Origin: Jeotgalibaca sp. MA1X17-3
GTDB taxonomy: Bacteria; Bacillota; Bacilli; Lactobacillales; Aerococcaceae
Assembly: GCF_021513155.1 (NCBI RefSeq)
Contig: NZ_CP090983.1
Location: forward strand, 2,078,501-2,142,500
Length of the DNA: 64,000 nt
Reading direction: 5' to 3'
Position 1 is the first letter of the stretch; every line of letters begins with the position of its first letter. The notes beneath the pieces are model-generated. The model was not told where the DNA came from and ran no database searches. It was given only the letters and a program-made list of their open reading frames with translations. Shown here piece after piece: positions 56,065 to 64,000 of the stretch. The position numbers and the translations under genes were made by a program.

Positions 56065-56805
56065 CTATCGAACCGTTAATTTTTTTCCATTACTAGTAAA
56101 ACGAAGTTCTTTTTCAGAAACGTAATAGATAGTTACGTCTTCTGCATCTAAAAGATCATCAATTTCTCCCGCCTCTTCAAAATTTGTTATTACAGCATAG
56201 GTAGGAGATACTTTTTTTATAAAAGCTTCAGAATTAGCATTTTTTCTGCCATGATGAGCCACTTTATATAAATCAATCGGTGGTAAATCAAGCTTCAACG
56301 TTTCTTCTAACAACTCTTCTTCTGCATCTCCGCCAAATAGATAATGCAAGTCTCCATCCTCTATTAAAGTAACCAAGGAGTAATCATTATCTTTTTTATA
56401 GTCATCTCTTTCTGGAGTATAGATTGTAATTTTGAGACTTCCTACTTCAAAATGCATATCTTCGGTTGGTCGTACATTGTTTATATTCTTTTCATCGATA
56501 ACTTTTTGGATGCGTGCTTCACGGTTCGTATCCTTTATATGAATGGATTGGATCAGCTCTGTGACTTCAAATTCATCTAGAATATAAGAGGCAGACCCAA
56601 TATGATCTTTATCAGGATGTGTTAAAATTAAATAATCTATCTTTTGGACTTGTAACGATTTTAATTTAAAAATTAATTCATCTTTGTTTGCTTTTAAGCC
56701 TGTATCAATTAAAATATTCTCATTTCCATTTTCTATATAAATACTATCTGCTTTTCCTAGTCCAAAAAATACAATATCCGTACGATCTGTTGTAGAAGAA
56801 AACAT
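56065..56805 (-). CDS. MBL-fold hydrolase, ComEC C-terminal-like, probably membrane-anchored
   Basis: Metallo-beta-lactamase-fold protein, 246 residues from the ATG at 56805. Metal motif is LTHPDKDHIGSA, then GGDAEEE and KVAHHGRKN. It resembles the nuclease-like domain of ComEC/Rec2. The ATG has no ribosome site. In the same frame further upstream lies an untranslated-looking helix WIKVGFIFLVGIIGFFLFKP, with AGAGGAG before an ATT codon (about 56879), so the real product probably begins there with an anchor helix, either at an unusual start codon or after another indel. It heads the exopolysaccharide operon. Confidence 0.78.
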   Translation of the reverse strand: MFSSTTDRTDIVFFGLGKADSIYIENGNENILIDTGLKANKDELIFKLKSLQVQKIDYLILTHPDKDHIGSASYILDEFEVTELIQSIHIKDTNREARIQKVIDEKNINNVRPTEDMHFEVGSLKITIYTPERDDYKKDNDYSLVTLIEDGDLHYLFGGDAEEELLEETLKLDLPPIDLYKVAHHGRKNANSEAFIKKVSPTYAVITNFEEAGEIDDLLDAEDVTIYYVSEKELRFTSNGKKLTVR

Positions 56806-56915
56806 TGGTTTGAATAAGAAAAAGCCGATTATTCCTACTAGAAAAATAAAACCTACTTTAATCCATCTTGAGTGAATTATAATCTCCTCTTTTCATTTAG
56901 TTAACTTTCGTCATT

Positions 56916-56987
56916 AAAAAAATCGTTCGCAATTCCTCTATTAGGTGTTTTCAACCAAAAGAAATAGAGGGTTGATCAAGAACGACT
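56916..56987 (-). terminator. Hairpin terminator between the CPBP gene and the exopolysaccharide operon
   Basis: Reverse-strand stem TCGTTC/GAACGA and inner CCTCTATT/AATAGAGG around a loop, followed by T7. It ends the CPBP transcript and insulates (or attenuates into) the MBL-led operon, whose start is about 110 bases on. Confidence 0.78.
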
Positions 56988-57070
56988 TATGCTTATCTTA
57001 GCATATTTTTTACCTAACAATAGAATAACACGACTGGAAAAATAACGGATTTCTTTTAATCAAATCATTT

Positions 57071-57751
57071 TTAAATGATACCGAACATCATAAAGCCAAT
57101 CGTATTTAACGCAAAGTTTGCAAACATATGAACCAACCAAGAATTATAAATATTTTTATTCTTTTCATTAATATAATTAAAAATTAGTCCAGCCGCGAAT
57201 AGTGCCGTCAGTGCTAACAAGAAAATGGCTATATTAAACCAATCCACCATAATTCCAATATGGTAAATACCAAAAGCCATCGCACTTACTAAATAAGCTA
57301 CAGGTTTCGTTGTTGTCTTATTCAAACTTAAAAATAAAAATCCTCTAAAAAAGAATTCTTCTAAAAGTGAATTTAAAAATGAAATATATACGGCTACATA
57401 AAAAAAGTTGTTTCGATTGATATCTTGACTCTTATATAATAGTTCCCTTATTTGAGAAAGATCAATATAAGTTGTTAGTATAAAATAAACACCAATAATC
57501 AACATATATACGGATAACCCCAAAATAATCGAACTTGTAAACTGTTTTCTAGAATAAATTTTAAAATAATCTAATAGGTTGATACTTTTATCTACGCCTA
57601 CATAAATAAGCGGAACAATTAAAAACAGAGTTACTTTTAAAATCGATTTCACAATATAGCCTGGTACGATATAAAATTCAACGATAAACATAATCAATAC
57701 AGATACAGTCATAATACCCATGATATTTAAAGTCGTTTTTTTATTTTTCAC
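57071..57751 (-). CDS. CPBP-family intramembrane metalloprotease
   Basis: Membrane protein of 226 residues with about seven helices. The CPBP (Abi) catalytic motifs are LLEEFFFRGFL (EExxxR), FGIYHIG and HMFANFALN. Relatives process prenylated proteins or give bacteriocin self-immunity. The GTG at 57751 is supported by AGGAGG seven bases upstream; an ATG at 57790 lies before that site. Single-gene unit between two terminators; no bacteriocin gene is adjacent. Confidence 0.88.
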   Translation of the reverse strand: MKNKKTTLNIMGIMTVSVLIMFIVEFYIVPGYIVKSILKVTLFLIVPLIYVGVDKSINLLDYFKIYSRKQFTSSIILGLSVYMLIIGVYFILTTYIDLSQIRELLYKSQDINRNNFFYVAVYISFLNSLLEEFFFRGFLFLSLNKTTTKPVAYLVSAMAFGIYHIGIMVDWFNIAIFLLALTALFAAGLIFNYINEKNKNIYNSWLVHMFANFALNTIGFMMFGII

Positions 57752-57910
57752 AAGCATTCCTCCTATTTTATACATCCATTTTTTAATCATAAAATAGTAA
57801 ATAATAAACTGTTAACGTTGATTTATAACCTTTTCGTACTCAGTTTAATTATATCATACCTTTATACTAACCTTGATTTCCATTCAATCAAAAGAATGTA
57901 CATACTAAAA

Positions 57911-57944
57911 AAGTAAAAGCAGACTTTTCCGTCTGCTTTTACTT
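57911..57944. terminator. Terminator after the SOUL-domain gene
   Basis: Perfect 14-bp stem AAGTAAAAGCAGAC/GTCTGCTTTTACTT with a six-base loop, in the gap between the SOUL gene stop and the CPBP gene. Confidence 0.88.
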
Positions 57945-58028
57945 CATATATTATTGAAAGAAAAACAAGTAATCATTCTCATAGCTAAAAAAGAAGGTAC
58001 TATTTTATATTTTTATTTAAACTAGTAC

Positions 58029-58538
58029 TTACTCTTTAACTACTCGAACCCAAATTTCATTTCTTCTAAGCATTGGAAGTGTAAAAGGTGCGTTATAAGA
58101 AGCCAGCATATCATTTGATTCTCTTTTATAACCATTTTCTAGTATCCATGCTTCTAGTTTATTCTTCATTTCTAATTCTTTTGTTTCATTAGATAAACCT
58201 GAATATCGAATAGTTCCAAACAAACCTTCATCAAACGGTTTTATTTTTAAATTGGGATTATTTGGCTCTGGTATTTGTTCAGTAAATTTTCCTGGTACAA
58301 CAAAAGCCATTTTTTTCATTTCTTTCGTTACCTCTTGGATGACAGGTACCGTCATTGAAATTTTTTCATTCTCTTTATTATCACTAGAAATATACTTAAA
58401 AAGAGAGCGAAATCCCTTTGTAATTTCTGGATCACTTGCATCTTCATATTCAACAATCGAAAAGTCAACATATTTTCTGATTTCAAAGGCACCATCTTTT
58501 ATCAACACTTCATAATCCGGTGTTTCATACTTACTCAT
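58029..58538 (-). CDS. SOUL-family heme-binding-like protein
   Basis: Cytoplasmic protein of 169 residues matching the SOUL/HBP beta-barrel family. Typical features are YETPDYEVLIKDGAFEIRKY at the start, RSLFKYISSDNKENEKISMTVPVI and the later FGTIRYSGLSN region. GAAAGGAG precedes the ATG. Bacterial relatives are of unknown role; heme or tetrapyrrole binding is an inference from the family. Stand-alone unit. Confidence 0.88.
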   Translation of the reverse strand: MSKYETPDYEVLIKDGAFEIRKYVDFSIVEYEDASDPEITKGFRSLFKYISSDNKENEKISMTVPVIQEVTKEMKKMAFVVPGKFTEQIPEPNNPNLKIKPFDEGLFGTIRYSGLSNETKELEMKNKLEAWILENGYKRESNDMLASYNAPFTLPMLRRNEIWVRVVKE

Positions 58539-58632
58539 AAAATCACTCCTTTCAAAATCAACTTTATCCTCTCTTCTATTATATTCGTTTCTAGATGGAA
58601 ACGCTATCTATAGACAACCATGCGCGTCAACG

Positions 58633-59502
58633 TTAACTTATTTTTTTGTGTGGAAAAGTTTTAACAGTAACTGAAACTCTTTTCCAAATTAAACATCTAT
58701 TTTTTATTGAATCTGTTATATCTAGTTTGAATTCTCCTTTAAATTTATACATGATATGTCCTAAAGGTCCTTTTACTTTAGCAAAAACAATTCTTTTGTG
58801 TTTTTTATTTTGAATTACTCTGTTTATGTGCTCATCTCGCTTATGTTCATGCTCATTTCTTTCCCTAATTAAAGTACCATCTGGTGAAATTGAATTATCC
58901 CACTCTCCATTTGGAAATAACTTTGGAAACCAAAGGAGAACATCATCATAATAGGGATGAATAGCTCCACCTTTTTGGTATCCTTTATAATTATGGCCAA
59001 ACACATTTGTAACATCTTTAATAGTTTTAAACGCTACATTATCACTTAATCTAATTTCTCCTTTTTTTATATAAGTATCAGGAGAATATTCTTTTTCGAC
59101 ATCCCAAGGAATAAAGTCGTTTCCCATTTTCTTTACTTTTTCATTTATATAATCAACTATTTCATGAATTTGTTCATGAACTTCTTTTATACCTTTAGTT
59201 ACATCTATTCTCTTTATTTCATGATTCGTAACACTGATTATATCCCTTTCTCTGAATCGATCTCTTTCATTTTGAATAGTTGATTGGTGATAACCTTCAT
59301 CAATTTCAATATGTAAATTGAGTTGTGGAAAAAACATATCAGTGAGTGCATACTTACCATCTTCTCTTATTACATATTGTTGAGTAACAAACTTTATATT
59401 TTCATTATCCAACCTATGCCATATCCTTGTAATTACATAGTTTTCATCATTTTTTTTATTTGTTTTAGCTAACTGTGCTTTAATAAATTTATACTTTATC
59501 AT
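58633..59502 (-). CDS. AbaSI/PvuRts1I-like modification-dependent restriction endonuclease
   Basis: A 289-residue protein with the two-domain layout of AbaSI. The N-terminal Vsr-like nuclease has VTQQYVIREDGKYALTDMFF, with the Asp, then HIEIDEGYHQ (E-x-D-x3-H) as the probable metal site. The C-terminal SRA-like reader has FGHNYKGYQKGG, LWFPKLFPNGEWDN and RIVFAKVKGPLGHIMYKFKGEF. AbaSI relatives cut DNA with hydroxymethyl- or glucosyl-cytosine, as in modified phages. ATG 59502 (GGGAGG six bases upstream) is preferred over the ATG at 59547 inside the neighbour. Family recognition is from motifs; no alignment was run. Confidence 0.68.
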   Translation of the reverse strand: MIKYKFIKAQLAKTNKKNDENYVITRIWHRLDNENIKFVTQQYVIREDGKYALTDMFFPQLNLHIEIDEGYHQSTIQNERDRFRERDIISVTNHEIKRIDVTKGIKEVHEQIHEIVDYINEKVKKMGNDFIPWDVEKEYSPDTYIKKGEIRLSDNVAFKTIKDVTNVFGHNYKGYQKGGAIHPYYDDVLLWFPKLFPNGEWDNSISPDGTLIRERNEHEHKRDEHINRVIQNKKHKRIVFAKVKGPLGHIMYKFKGEFKLDITDSIKNRCLIWKRVSVTVKTFPHKKIS

Positions 59503-59530
59503 CCATTTCCTCCCATTCATATTTATTTTT

Positions 59531-60109
59531 TTATTGAAACATTTCATTACTAATATTTCTAATCAATTCACAAAAGCATTCCCATTCAGCTGGGTATTTA
59601 TTACTGCCACTTCTTTTCAAGTTTCGTTTTTCACGGATCATTTCTACTTCCCATTGCATGCCGTCTAGCACGTCTGGTTCTTCGTATCTTCTTTTCCAAT
59701 TTAGTAAGTTGACCTTCCTTAATCCACTAATAAACATCGCTAAATCTTCATCTGAAAATTCTTTTTCAAGCGAATTACGGTCTCCCCTATATTTCCATCT
59801 GAGTTTTTTATCTTGGAAATGAATCATCACTTCATAGTGCCCATTAAAGAATCCCCCAACGGAGGCTCGTAGACCGATAATCTCATTGTAAGCTGCATGA
59901 ATTGCTTCGTCTGCTGTCCAATTTTCACCGCATTTATTACAATGATATTGTGGCCGATATTCAGAATTCATATCGCCACCTAACTTAGTTTTACATTTTT
60001 CTTGCTTCTTAAATACCTCTGCTGTCGGATAATCATATCTTATTTTTTGAACATCGAGTGTTCCGCAAGTAAAGCATTTTTTATAACGAATTGCCATTGT
60101 CTCATCCAC
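59531..60109 (-). CDS. Zinc-ribbon protein paired with the AbaSI-like nuclease
   Basis: A 192-residue protein I cannot assign. Two Cys-rich knuckles (CFTCGTLD near the start and YHCNKCGENWTADEAIHAAYN around residue 55) could bind zinc. The rest is a compact alpha/beta region (HYEVMIHFQDKKLRWKYRG) and a charged C-terminus. It is 28 bases upstream of the nuclease gene on the same strand, so the two are probably cotranscribed. It may be a regulator, specificity or immunity partner. GTG 60109 or ATG 60097 are both possible starts. Confidence 0.6.
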   Translation of the reverse strand: MDETMAIRYKKCFTCGTLDVQKIRYDYPTAEVFKKQEKCKTKLGGDMNSEYRPQYHCNKCGENWTADEAIHAAYNEIIGLRASVGGFFNGHYEVMIHFQDKKLRWKYRGDRNSLEKEFSDEDLAMFISGLRKVNLLNWKRRYEEPDVLDGMQWEVEMIREKRNLKRSGSNKYPAEWECFCELIRNISNEMFQ

Positions 60110-60237
60110 TCATTTCTAATTTATAATTCTCTATTATAAACGATGAATCTTTCATTACTTTCTAAAACCTACTCTGTAAACTCACCTACTGATAACTAAT
60201 TCTATCAAATAAATCCTATTTCCGTTTCTTTTCTACA

Positions 60238-60290
60238 AAAATAAGGTTTCCCAGTTGGACATTATTTCATGCCGCTGGAAAACCTTATTC
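60238..60290 (-). terminator. Terminator after the rlmD-type gene
   Basis: Reverse-strand AATAAGGTTTTCCAG pairs with CTGGGAAACCTTATT and is followed by T5, 20 bases after the stop. Confidence 0.82.
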
Positions 60291-60309
60291 TATCAATGTT
60301 TTTTAATTA

Positions 60310-61695
60310 TTACTCTTCAATCTTTGACAGCAATACCACAGTCTCTACATGTAGTGTTTGTGGGAACAAGTCAACTGGTTGAGCAGACTTCGTAATATAG
60401 CCATGTTCAGCAAAGATTCCTAAGTCTCGTGCTAATGTAGCTGGATTACAGCTGACATAGACAATTCGGTCTGCGTCTACTCCAATTGCTGCTTCAATAA
60501 ACGCAGGATCTAATCCTTTACGTGGAGGATCAACTACTAACACATCCGCTTTAACACCTGCTTTTACCCATTTCGGCATAACTTCTTCTGCTGCACCTAA
60601 TTCGAAAGTTACATTGCTGATGTTGTTTGCTTTTGCATTTTTTTCGGCCATTAAAACGGCATCTGGAACAACTTCCATTGCATATACATGTTTTGCTTTG
60701 TCGGCTAGTGCCAAAGAAATGGTACCAATTCCACAATAAGCATCGATTACTGTTTCTTCACCTGTTAATTGAGCAGCGTCGATTGCTAATTGATATAATT
60801 TTTCGGTTTGTACTGGATTTACTTGATAGAAGGACTTAGAGCTGATTGCAAAGGTATGTCCAAGTAACTCATCATGATAGAAATCTTCTCCGTAAAGTAC
60901 TTTTGTGTCTTCACCTAAAATAACATTTGTACGTTTTTGGTTAATGTTTTGAACAATACTAACTACTTCAGGAAGTTGTTCTACAATTTTTTTCACGATC
61001 TCTTTTACGAATGGAATTTTCAACGAACGGGTAACTAGTACAATCATCATTTCACTAGTGTACGTCCCTCTTCTTACCATAATATGACGAATGGTTCCTT
61101 TATTACTTGCTTCATCATACGCTTGAACACCATGTTCTTGAAGGATATCTCTTACTTTGATAATCGCTTCGTCAATTTTAGCATCTTGAATATGGAAGTC
61201 TTCCATTTCAATTAGTGTATGTGTGTTTTTACGGAAAAATCCGGTAATTAACTTACCATCTTTTTGACGTACAGGAATTTGGGCTTTATTACGATATCTC
61301 CAAGGATTATCCATACCAATCGTAGGAAATACTTCTACATCTGGTAATTTACCAATGCGAGTAAGATCTTGTTTGACAATGTTTTGTTTGAAACGCAATT
61401 GTCCTTCATAACTTAAATGTTGAAGGGGCATAGTTCCGGCTCTCATTCCTAGGTGGTCTACTTCTTTTACACGATCTGGAGAAGTAATTAGTAATTTTTC
61501 TAAGCGGGCATATCCAAATGATTTACCTACTTTCATAATTTTGATAACTGCTTTTTCACCTGGTAATCCGCCGGCAACAAATAGAGGAAATCCTTCTATT
61601 TTAGCTACTGCCATTCCTTCTGATGTTAAGTCTACAAATTCTGCTTCATACGTTTCATTTTTTTCTACTGGTGCTTTTCTTTTATCTTTGCTCAT
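60310..61695 (-). CDS. rlmD: 23S rRNA (uracil-5)-methyltransferase, RlmD/RlmCD/RumA family
   Basis: SAM-dependent methyltransferase of 461 residues that methylates uridines of 23S rRNA. An N-terminal TRAM domain (residues about 10-70) precedes the catalytic domain with DAYCGIGTISLALA (SAM site), VVDPPRKGLDP and catalytic VSCNPATLARD. The region that holds Fe-S cysteines in RumA reads GMRAGTMPLQHLSYEGQL here, so the cluster is absent. In Gram-positives a single enzyme (RlmCD) often does two sites, so the exact target is open. GGAGAACG precedes the ATG. Confidence 0.92.
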   Translation of the reverse strand: MSKDKRKAPVEKNETYEAEFVDLTSEGMAVAKIEGFPLFVAGGLPGEKAVIKIMKVGKSFGYARLEKLLITSPDRVKEVDHLGMRAGTMPLQHLSYEGQLRFKQNIVKQDLTRIGKLPDVEVFPTIGMDNPWRYRNKAQIPVRQKDGKLITGFFRKNTHTLIEMEDFHIQDAKIDEAIIKVRDILQEHGVQAYDEASNKGTIRHIMVRRGTYTSEMMIVLVTRSLKIPFVKEIVKKIVEQLPEVVSIVQNINQKRTNVILGEDTKVLYGEDFYHDELLGHTFAISSKSFYQVNPVQTEKLYQLAIDAAQLTGEETVIDAYCGIGTISLALADKAKHVYAMEVVPDAVLMAEKNAKANNISNVTFELGAAEEVMPKWVKAGVKADVLVVDPPRKGLDPAFIEAAIGVDADRIVYVSCNPATLARDLGIFAEHGYITKSAQPVDLFPQTLHVETVVLLSKIEE

Positions 61696-61839
61696 ATCGT
61701 TCTCCTTTTATGGGTGGTGTAATTTTTTATTTTTTGATTTTTTTGTCATGTCAATTGAGTGAGTAGTTGGACCAACACTATACCATTTTTAAAGCTTAAT
61801 TCGGTAATAAAAAGTATTTTTTTTAGATAAGATAGTCAT

Positions 61840-62853
61840 TTAATTAATTCCATCGTAAGGAAGGCTGTTATCATCTAATTCTTCTGGTCGAAGAGTCTCC
61901 ATTTCTTTAATGAAAGCCACTTTATTCTTTTTAGAATCAATTGGATCGGCATATTCCGAAGTATTTCCCATTATGTAAATATGCTGTTGTAGGTTCACAA
62001 AAGTAACGGGATCGTCTCCCCCATATTCTCCATCCAAATTAATCATGAGACGTTGTCCATCCCGAGATTCTGCTTTTACATAAGAGGTTTGTTTGTATAG
62101 CACATTTGGATTATTAATATGATTTCCATTATTCAAAACAGAAGCCAAAACTTGTAGTATTTCAAAAATACTTGCTGTTTTAACTACAAACAGTGTAAAT
62201 TTTCCATCTCCCAATAACATATCTGGATCAATCGTTTCAAATCCCCCAGCAGAATTGGTTAAAGCGACAATGAACATAGAGGCAATTCCATCAAATACAC
62301 CATCATCATATTCAATCCGCATGTGAATCGGCTTAATACTGGGAAGCTTTTCAGCACCTTTTACTAAATAAGCAAGGTATCCAAAGATTGTCTTCAATTT
62401 GATCGGAACTTCATAACTTACATCTGATAAGTAGCCACCTGCCGCAATATTCATAAAATATACATCATTTGCTTTCCCAATATCCATCGGGATGGCATGT
62501 CCAGCTGCAATAATCTCTGCGGCCTCTAACAAATCAGAACGAGGGATTTTAAGAGCACGAGCGTAATCGTTTGTTGTCCCAGCAGGAATAATACCAACTT
62601 TAGGGCGATTTTCTAAGACAGCAATGCCATTGATCACTTCATTTACGGTACCGTCGCCCCCAGCAGCAACAATCAAATCAAAGTGATTTAGAGCCGCTCG
62701 TCTTGCCTCATCACGTGCTGAGTATGGCTTTGGAGTTGTCTCAAACGCACTTGTTTCATAGCCTGCTTTTTCTAAAATTTGAAGAATTTCCACCATGTTT
62801 CTTTTTAACTGCTCTCTTCCTGCTGTTGGATTATAGATTACTCGAGCTCTCAT
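61840..62853 (-). CDS. dgkB: Diacylglycerol kinase
   Basis: Soluble lipid kinase of 337 residues, DgkB/YegS family, which recycles diacylglycerol left by lipoteichoic acid synthesis to phosphatidic acid. Motifs are MRARVIYNPTAGR, AAGGDGTVNEVINGI (nucleotide binding and catalysis), PAGTTNDYARAL and NLDGEYGGDDP (structural metal site). Length equals the DgkB norm. It is divergent from nrdJ and upstream of rlmD, with AAAGGTGAGG before its ATG. Confidence 0.95.
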   Translation of the reverse strand: MRARVIYNPTAGREQLKRNMVEILQILEKAGYETSAFETTPKPYSARDEARRAALNHFDLIVAAGGDGTVNEVINGIAVLENRPKVGIIPAGTTNDYARALKIPRSDLLEAAEIIAAGHAIPMDIGKANDVYFMNIAAGGYLSDVSYEVPIKLKTIFGYLAYLVKGAEKLPSIKPIHMRIEYDDGVFDGIASMFIVALTNSAGGFETIDPDMLLGDGKFTLFVVKTASIFEILQVLASVLNNGNHINNPNVLYKQTSYVKAESRDGQRLMINLDGEYGGDDPVTFVNLQQHIYIMGNTSEYADPIDSKKNKVAFIKEMETLRPEELDDNSLPYDGIN

Positions 62854-63146
62854 CTGATGATCCTCACCTTTCTTTACTACGTTTATTTATCGTTCTAAAA
62901 GGTTCATATAAAGAAGAAATACAAGCCTCTCCACTTCTTCTGTTATTAAAATCATACCATAAATAAAGTGTTTTTTTCCTAGAAGTATGTCAAGAATTTT
63001 ATTATATAAAAATTGCTCGCTCTATATATTCAAGATGACATTTCTTATATTGGGTTTTTTTAATGATAAATCGTCCTGTCACGTGCTTTCATTTTTATAT
63101 CCTTCCTTCCACAGAATTGTTCACTAGCTTTTTCTTTGTGTGTGGT
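62854..63146. promoter_or_regulatory. Divergent dgkB/nrdJ spacer, left part
   Basis: AT-rich non-coding sequence holding the dgkB promoter. No riboswitch was recognised; in particular, no cobalamin box ahead of the B12-dependent reductase gene. Confidence 0.4.
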
Positions 63147-63162
63147 TTAGTATATATAGTGA
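63147..63162 (+). promoter_or_regulatory. NrdR box 1
   Basis: TTAGTATATATAGTGA, a near-palindrome fitting the NrdR consensus ACACwATATATwGTGT at its centre and right arm. It overlaps a TATATAG stretch that may be the -10 of nrdJ, so binding would repress. Confidence 0.75.
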
Positions 63163-63178
63163 ATAAAAAGAGCGTTTA

Positions 63179-63194
63179 GCACTACATATAGTGT
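63179..63194 (+). promoter_or_regulatory. NrdR box 2
   Basis: GCACTACATATAGTGT matches the NrdR consensus except for one or two positions. Its centre is 32 bases from that of box 1, i.e. three helical turns, which is the standard spacing for paired NrdR sites at ribonucleotide reductase genes. Confidence 0.82.
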
Positions 63195-63228
63195 TTCTCT
63201 TTACGATTTTAAGATAGGAGTGATAGAA

Positions 63229-64000
63229 GTGGCAACTGAAATTCCAACCACTTTGAAGCAAGGTTATGAAAAACTAAATAAAGATATTGAACATTTTGAT
63301 CATGTCTTTCCAATTACTGAAGATATGAAAATTACTTATGATGGAGTAGCAAGACTAGTCATGCTCGATCGTTATTCCTTTAAAGATACAAAAAAAGAAA
63401 CACTTTCCGAAGGTGACTTCGTTATTTTAACTGTTAAAGAGGACCCAAAATATCCTGCTAGAGGAACAGGTACCATTCTTTCTCTTGATTGGGATAAAGG
63501 TACGGCTCGCATTGAAGTTTCAGATGCGTACAAGCAAACTCTTGATACATTTGGAATGGAAGAAGAAGGAATTGTAAACCGTCCTATTATTACACTGGAT
63601 AAACCTTTAGAATTATACTACGAGCAAATTGCGATGCGAAATGCACATGGTCTTGCCGAAGTTGAAATTTCTCCAGAATTACGTCAAGAGGCTTTCTTAG
63701 AATTTTATGAAGAACAAAAAGCTAAAAACTTTATTCCTGCTGGACGTGTCCTTTATGGAGCAGGGTCTGGTACGGATGTTACCTATTTCAACTGTTACGT
63801 AATGCCTTTTATTCCTGACTCACGAGGTGGTATTTCTGAACACCGTAAACAAGTCATGGAAATTATGAGTCGTGGTGGTGGTGTAGGTACAAACGGTTCT
63901 ACTTTACGTCCTCGTCATGCACTAGCACGTGGAGTAAACGGCCGTTCCTCTGGATCTGTTTCTTGGTTAGATGATATTGCAAAACTAACCCACTTAGTAG
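63229..64000 (+). CDS. nrdJ: Class II (adenosylcobalamin-dependent) ribonucleotide reductase, 5' part
   Basis: First 257 codons of a B12-dependent ribonucleotide reductase; the gene runs past the window. Start GTG 63229 with AGGAG eight bases upstream. Visible are FIPAGRVLYGAGSGTD, the first active-site Cys in TYFNCYVMPF, and SRGGGVGTNGSTLRPRHA of the substrate-binding barrel. It makes deoxyribonucleotides in aerobic or anaerobic conditions provided B12 is available. NrdR boxes upstream indicate control by the nucleotide-sensing repressor NrdR. Confidence 0.93.
   Translation, partial: MATEIPTTLKQGYEKLNKDIEHFDHVFPITEDMKITYDGVARLVMLDRYSFKDTKKETLSEGDFVILTVKEDPKYPARGTGTILSLDWDKGTARIEVSDAYKQTLDTFGMEEEGIVNRPIITLDKPLELYYEQIAMRNAHGLAEVEISPELRQEAFLEFYEEQKAKNFIPAGRVLYGAGSGTDVTYFNCYVMPFIPDSRGGISEHRKQVMEIMSRGGGVGTNGSTLRPRHALARGVNGRSSGSVSWLDDIAKLTHLV

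Noticed and set aside
56916..56987. Insertion sequence end (inverted repeat)
   Set aside because: The repeat is followed by T7 in the direction of transcription and lies just after a gene, so it is better read as a terminator.
62966..63228. Cobalamin riboswitch ahead of nrdJ
   Set aside because: No B12 box or multi-stem leader was seen; the region is short and holds NrdR boxes.

Overview
The window reads as a chromosomal segment of a low-GC Gram-positive bacterium, most likely a lactic acid bacterium of the order Lactobacillales (Carnobacteriaceae-like). The evidence is AT-rich sequence, strong AGGAGG-type ribosome sites with frequent GTG/TTG starts, Wzy-type CpsC/CpsD capsule machinery, an oligoendopeptidase F, an Opp-type peptide transporter and a class II ribonucleotide reductase. 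Genus cannot be fixed from the sequence alone.

Layout. (1) 1-11.4 kb: a peptide uptake and breakdown module. Reverse-strand oppB-oppC-oppD-oppF, a DUF1177 protein, an M20 peptidase, an IclR regulator and an M29/NicX-like aminopeptidase diverge from a forward lipoprotein oppA followed by an S9 peptidase. (2) 11.4-15.8 kb: an ABC-2 exporter, oligoendopeptidase F and a tRNA-Ser(CGA) with its own promoter and terminator. (3) 15.9-35.7 kb: a Glu-rich secreted protein, then a 19-kb Wzx/Wzy polysaccharide locus on the reverse strand. It has two initiating sugar-phosphate transferases, CpsC/CpsD, RfbA/RfbB plus a VioA-like aminotransferase (predicted dTDP-4-amino-4,6-dideoxyglucose), several glycosyltransferases, polymerase, flippase, three tandem FemAB/GNAT-like paralogues and an IS630 remnant. 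(4) 36.5-39.7 kb: DUF4358 lipoprotein, MBOAT and DHHW protein, a likely polysaccharide O-acetylation cassette. (5) 39.7-48.4 kb: DUF1361 protein, YfcC-type carrier, FUSC protein, an unusual repeat island (ten TTGGGG-type telomere-like units, five 52-bp tandem repeats, flanking direct repeats), MgtA-type P-ATPase, membrane-anchored MsrAB and Ndk. (6) 48.4-56.9 kb: a tightly packed reverse operon with MBL-fold protein, VTC-domain protein, DUF4956 protein, CotH-like kinase, a large surface protein with a glycosidase-like domain, a HEAT-repeat membrane protein and a processive GT2 synthase. This is a second, synthase-type exopolysaccharide system and the best candidate for an undescribed system. 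(7) 57-64 kb: CPBP protease, SOUL protein, a zinc-ribbon protein paired with an AbaSI/PvuRts1I-like modification-dependent nuclease, RlmD/RumA-type methyltransferase, diacylglycerol kinase, and the start of nrdJ behind a pair of NrdR boxes.

A cross-cutting observation is that six reading frames are broken by what looks like a single missing base, five of them in homopolymer runs. After each break the conserved protein continues intact in the neighbouring frame. This looks more like residual sequencing/assembly indels than gene decay, and coordinates below merge the pieces.
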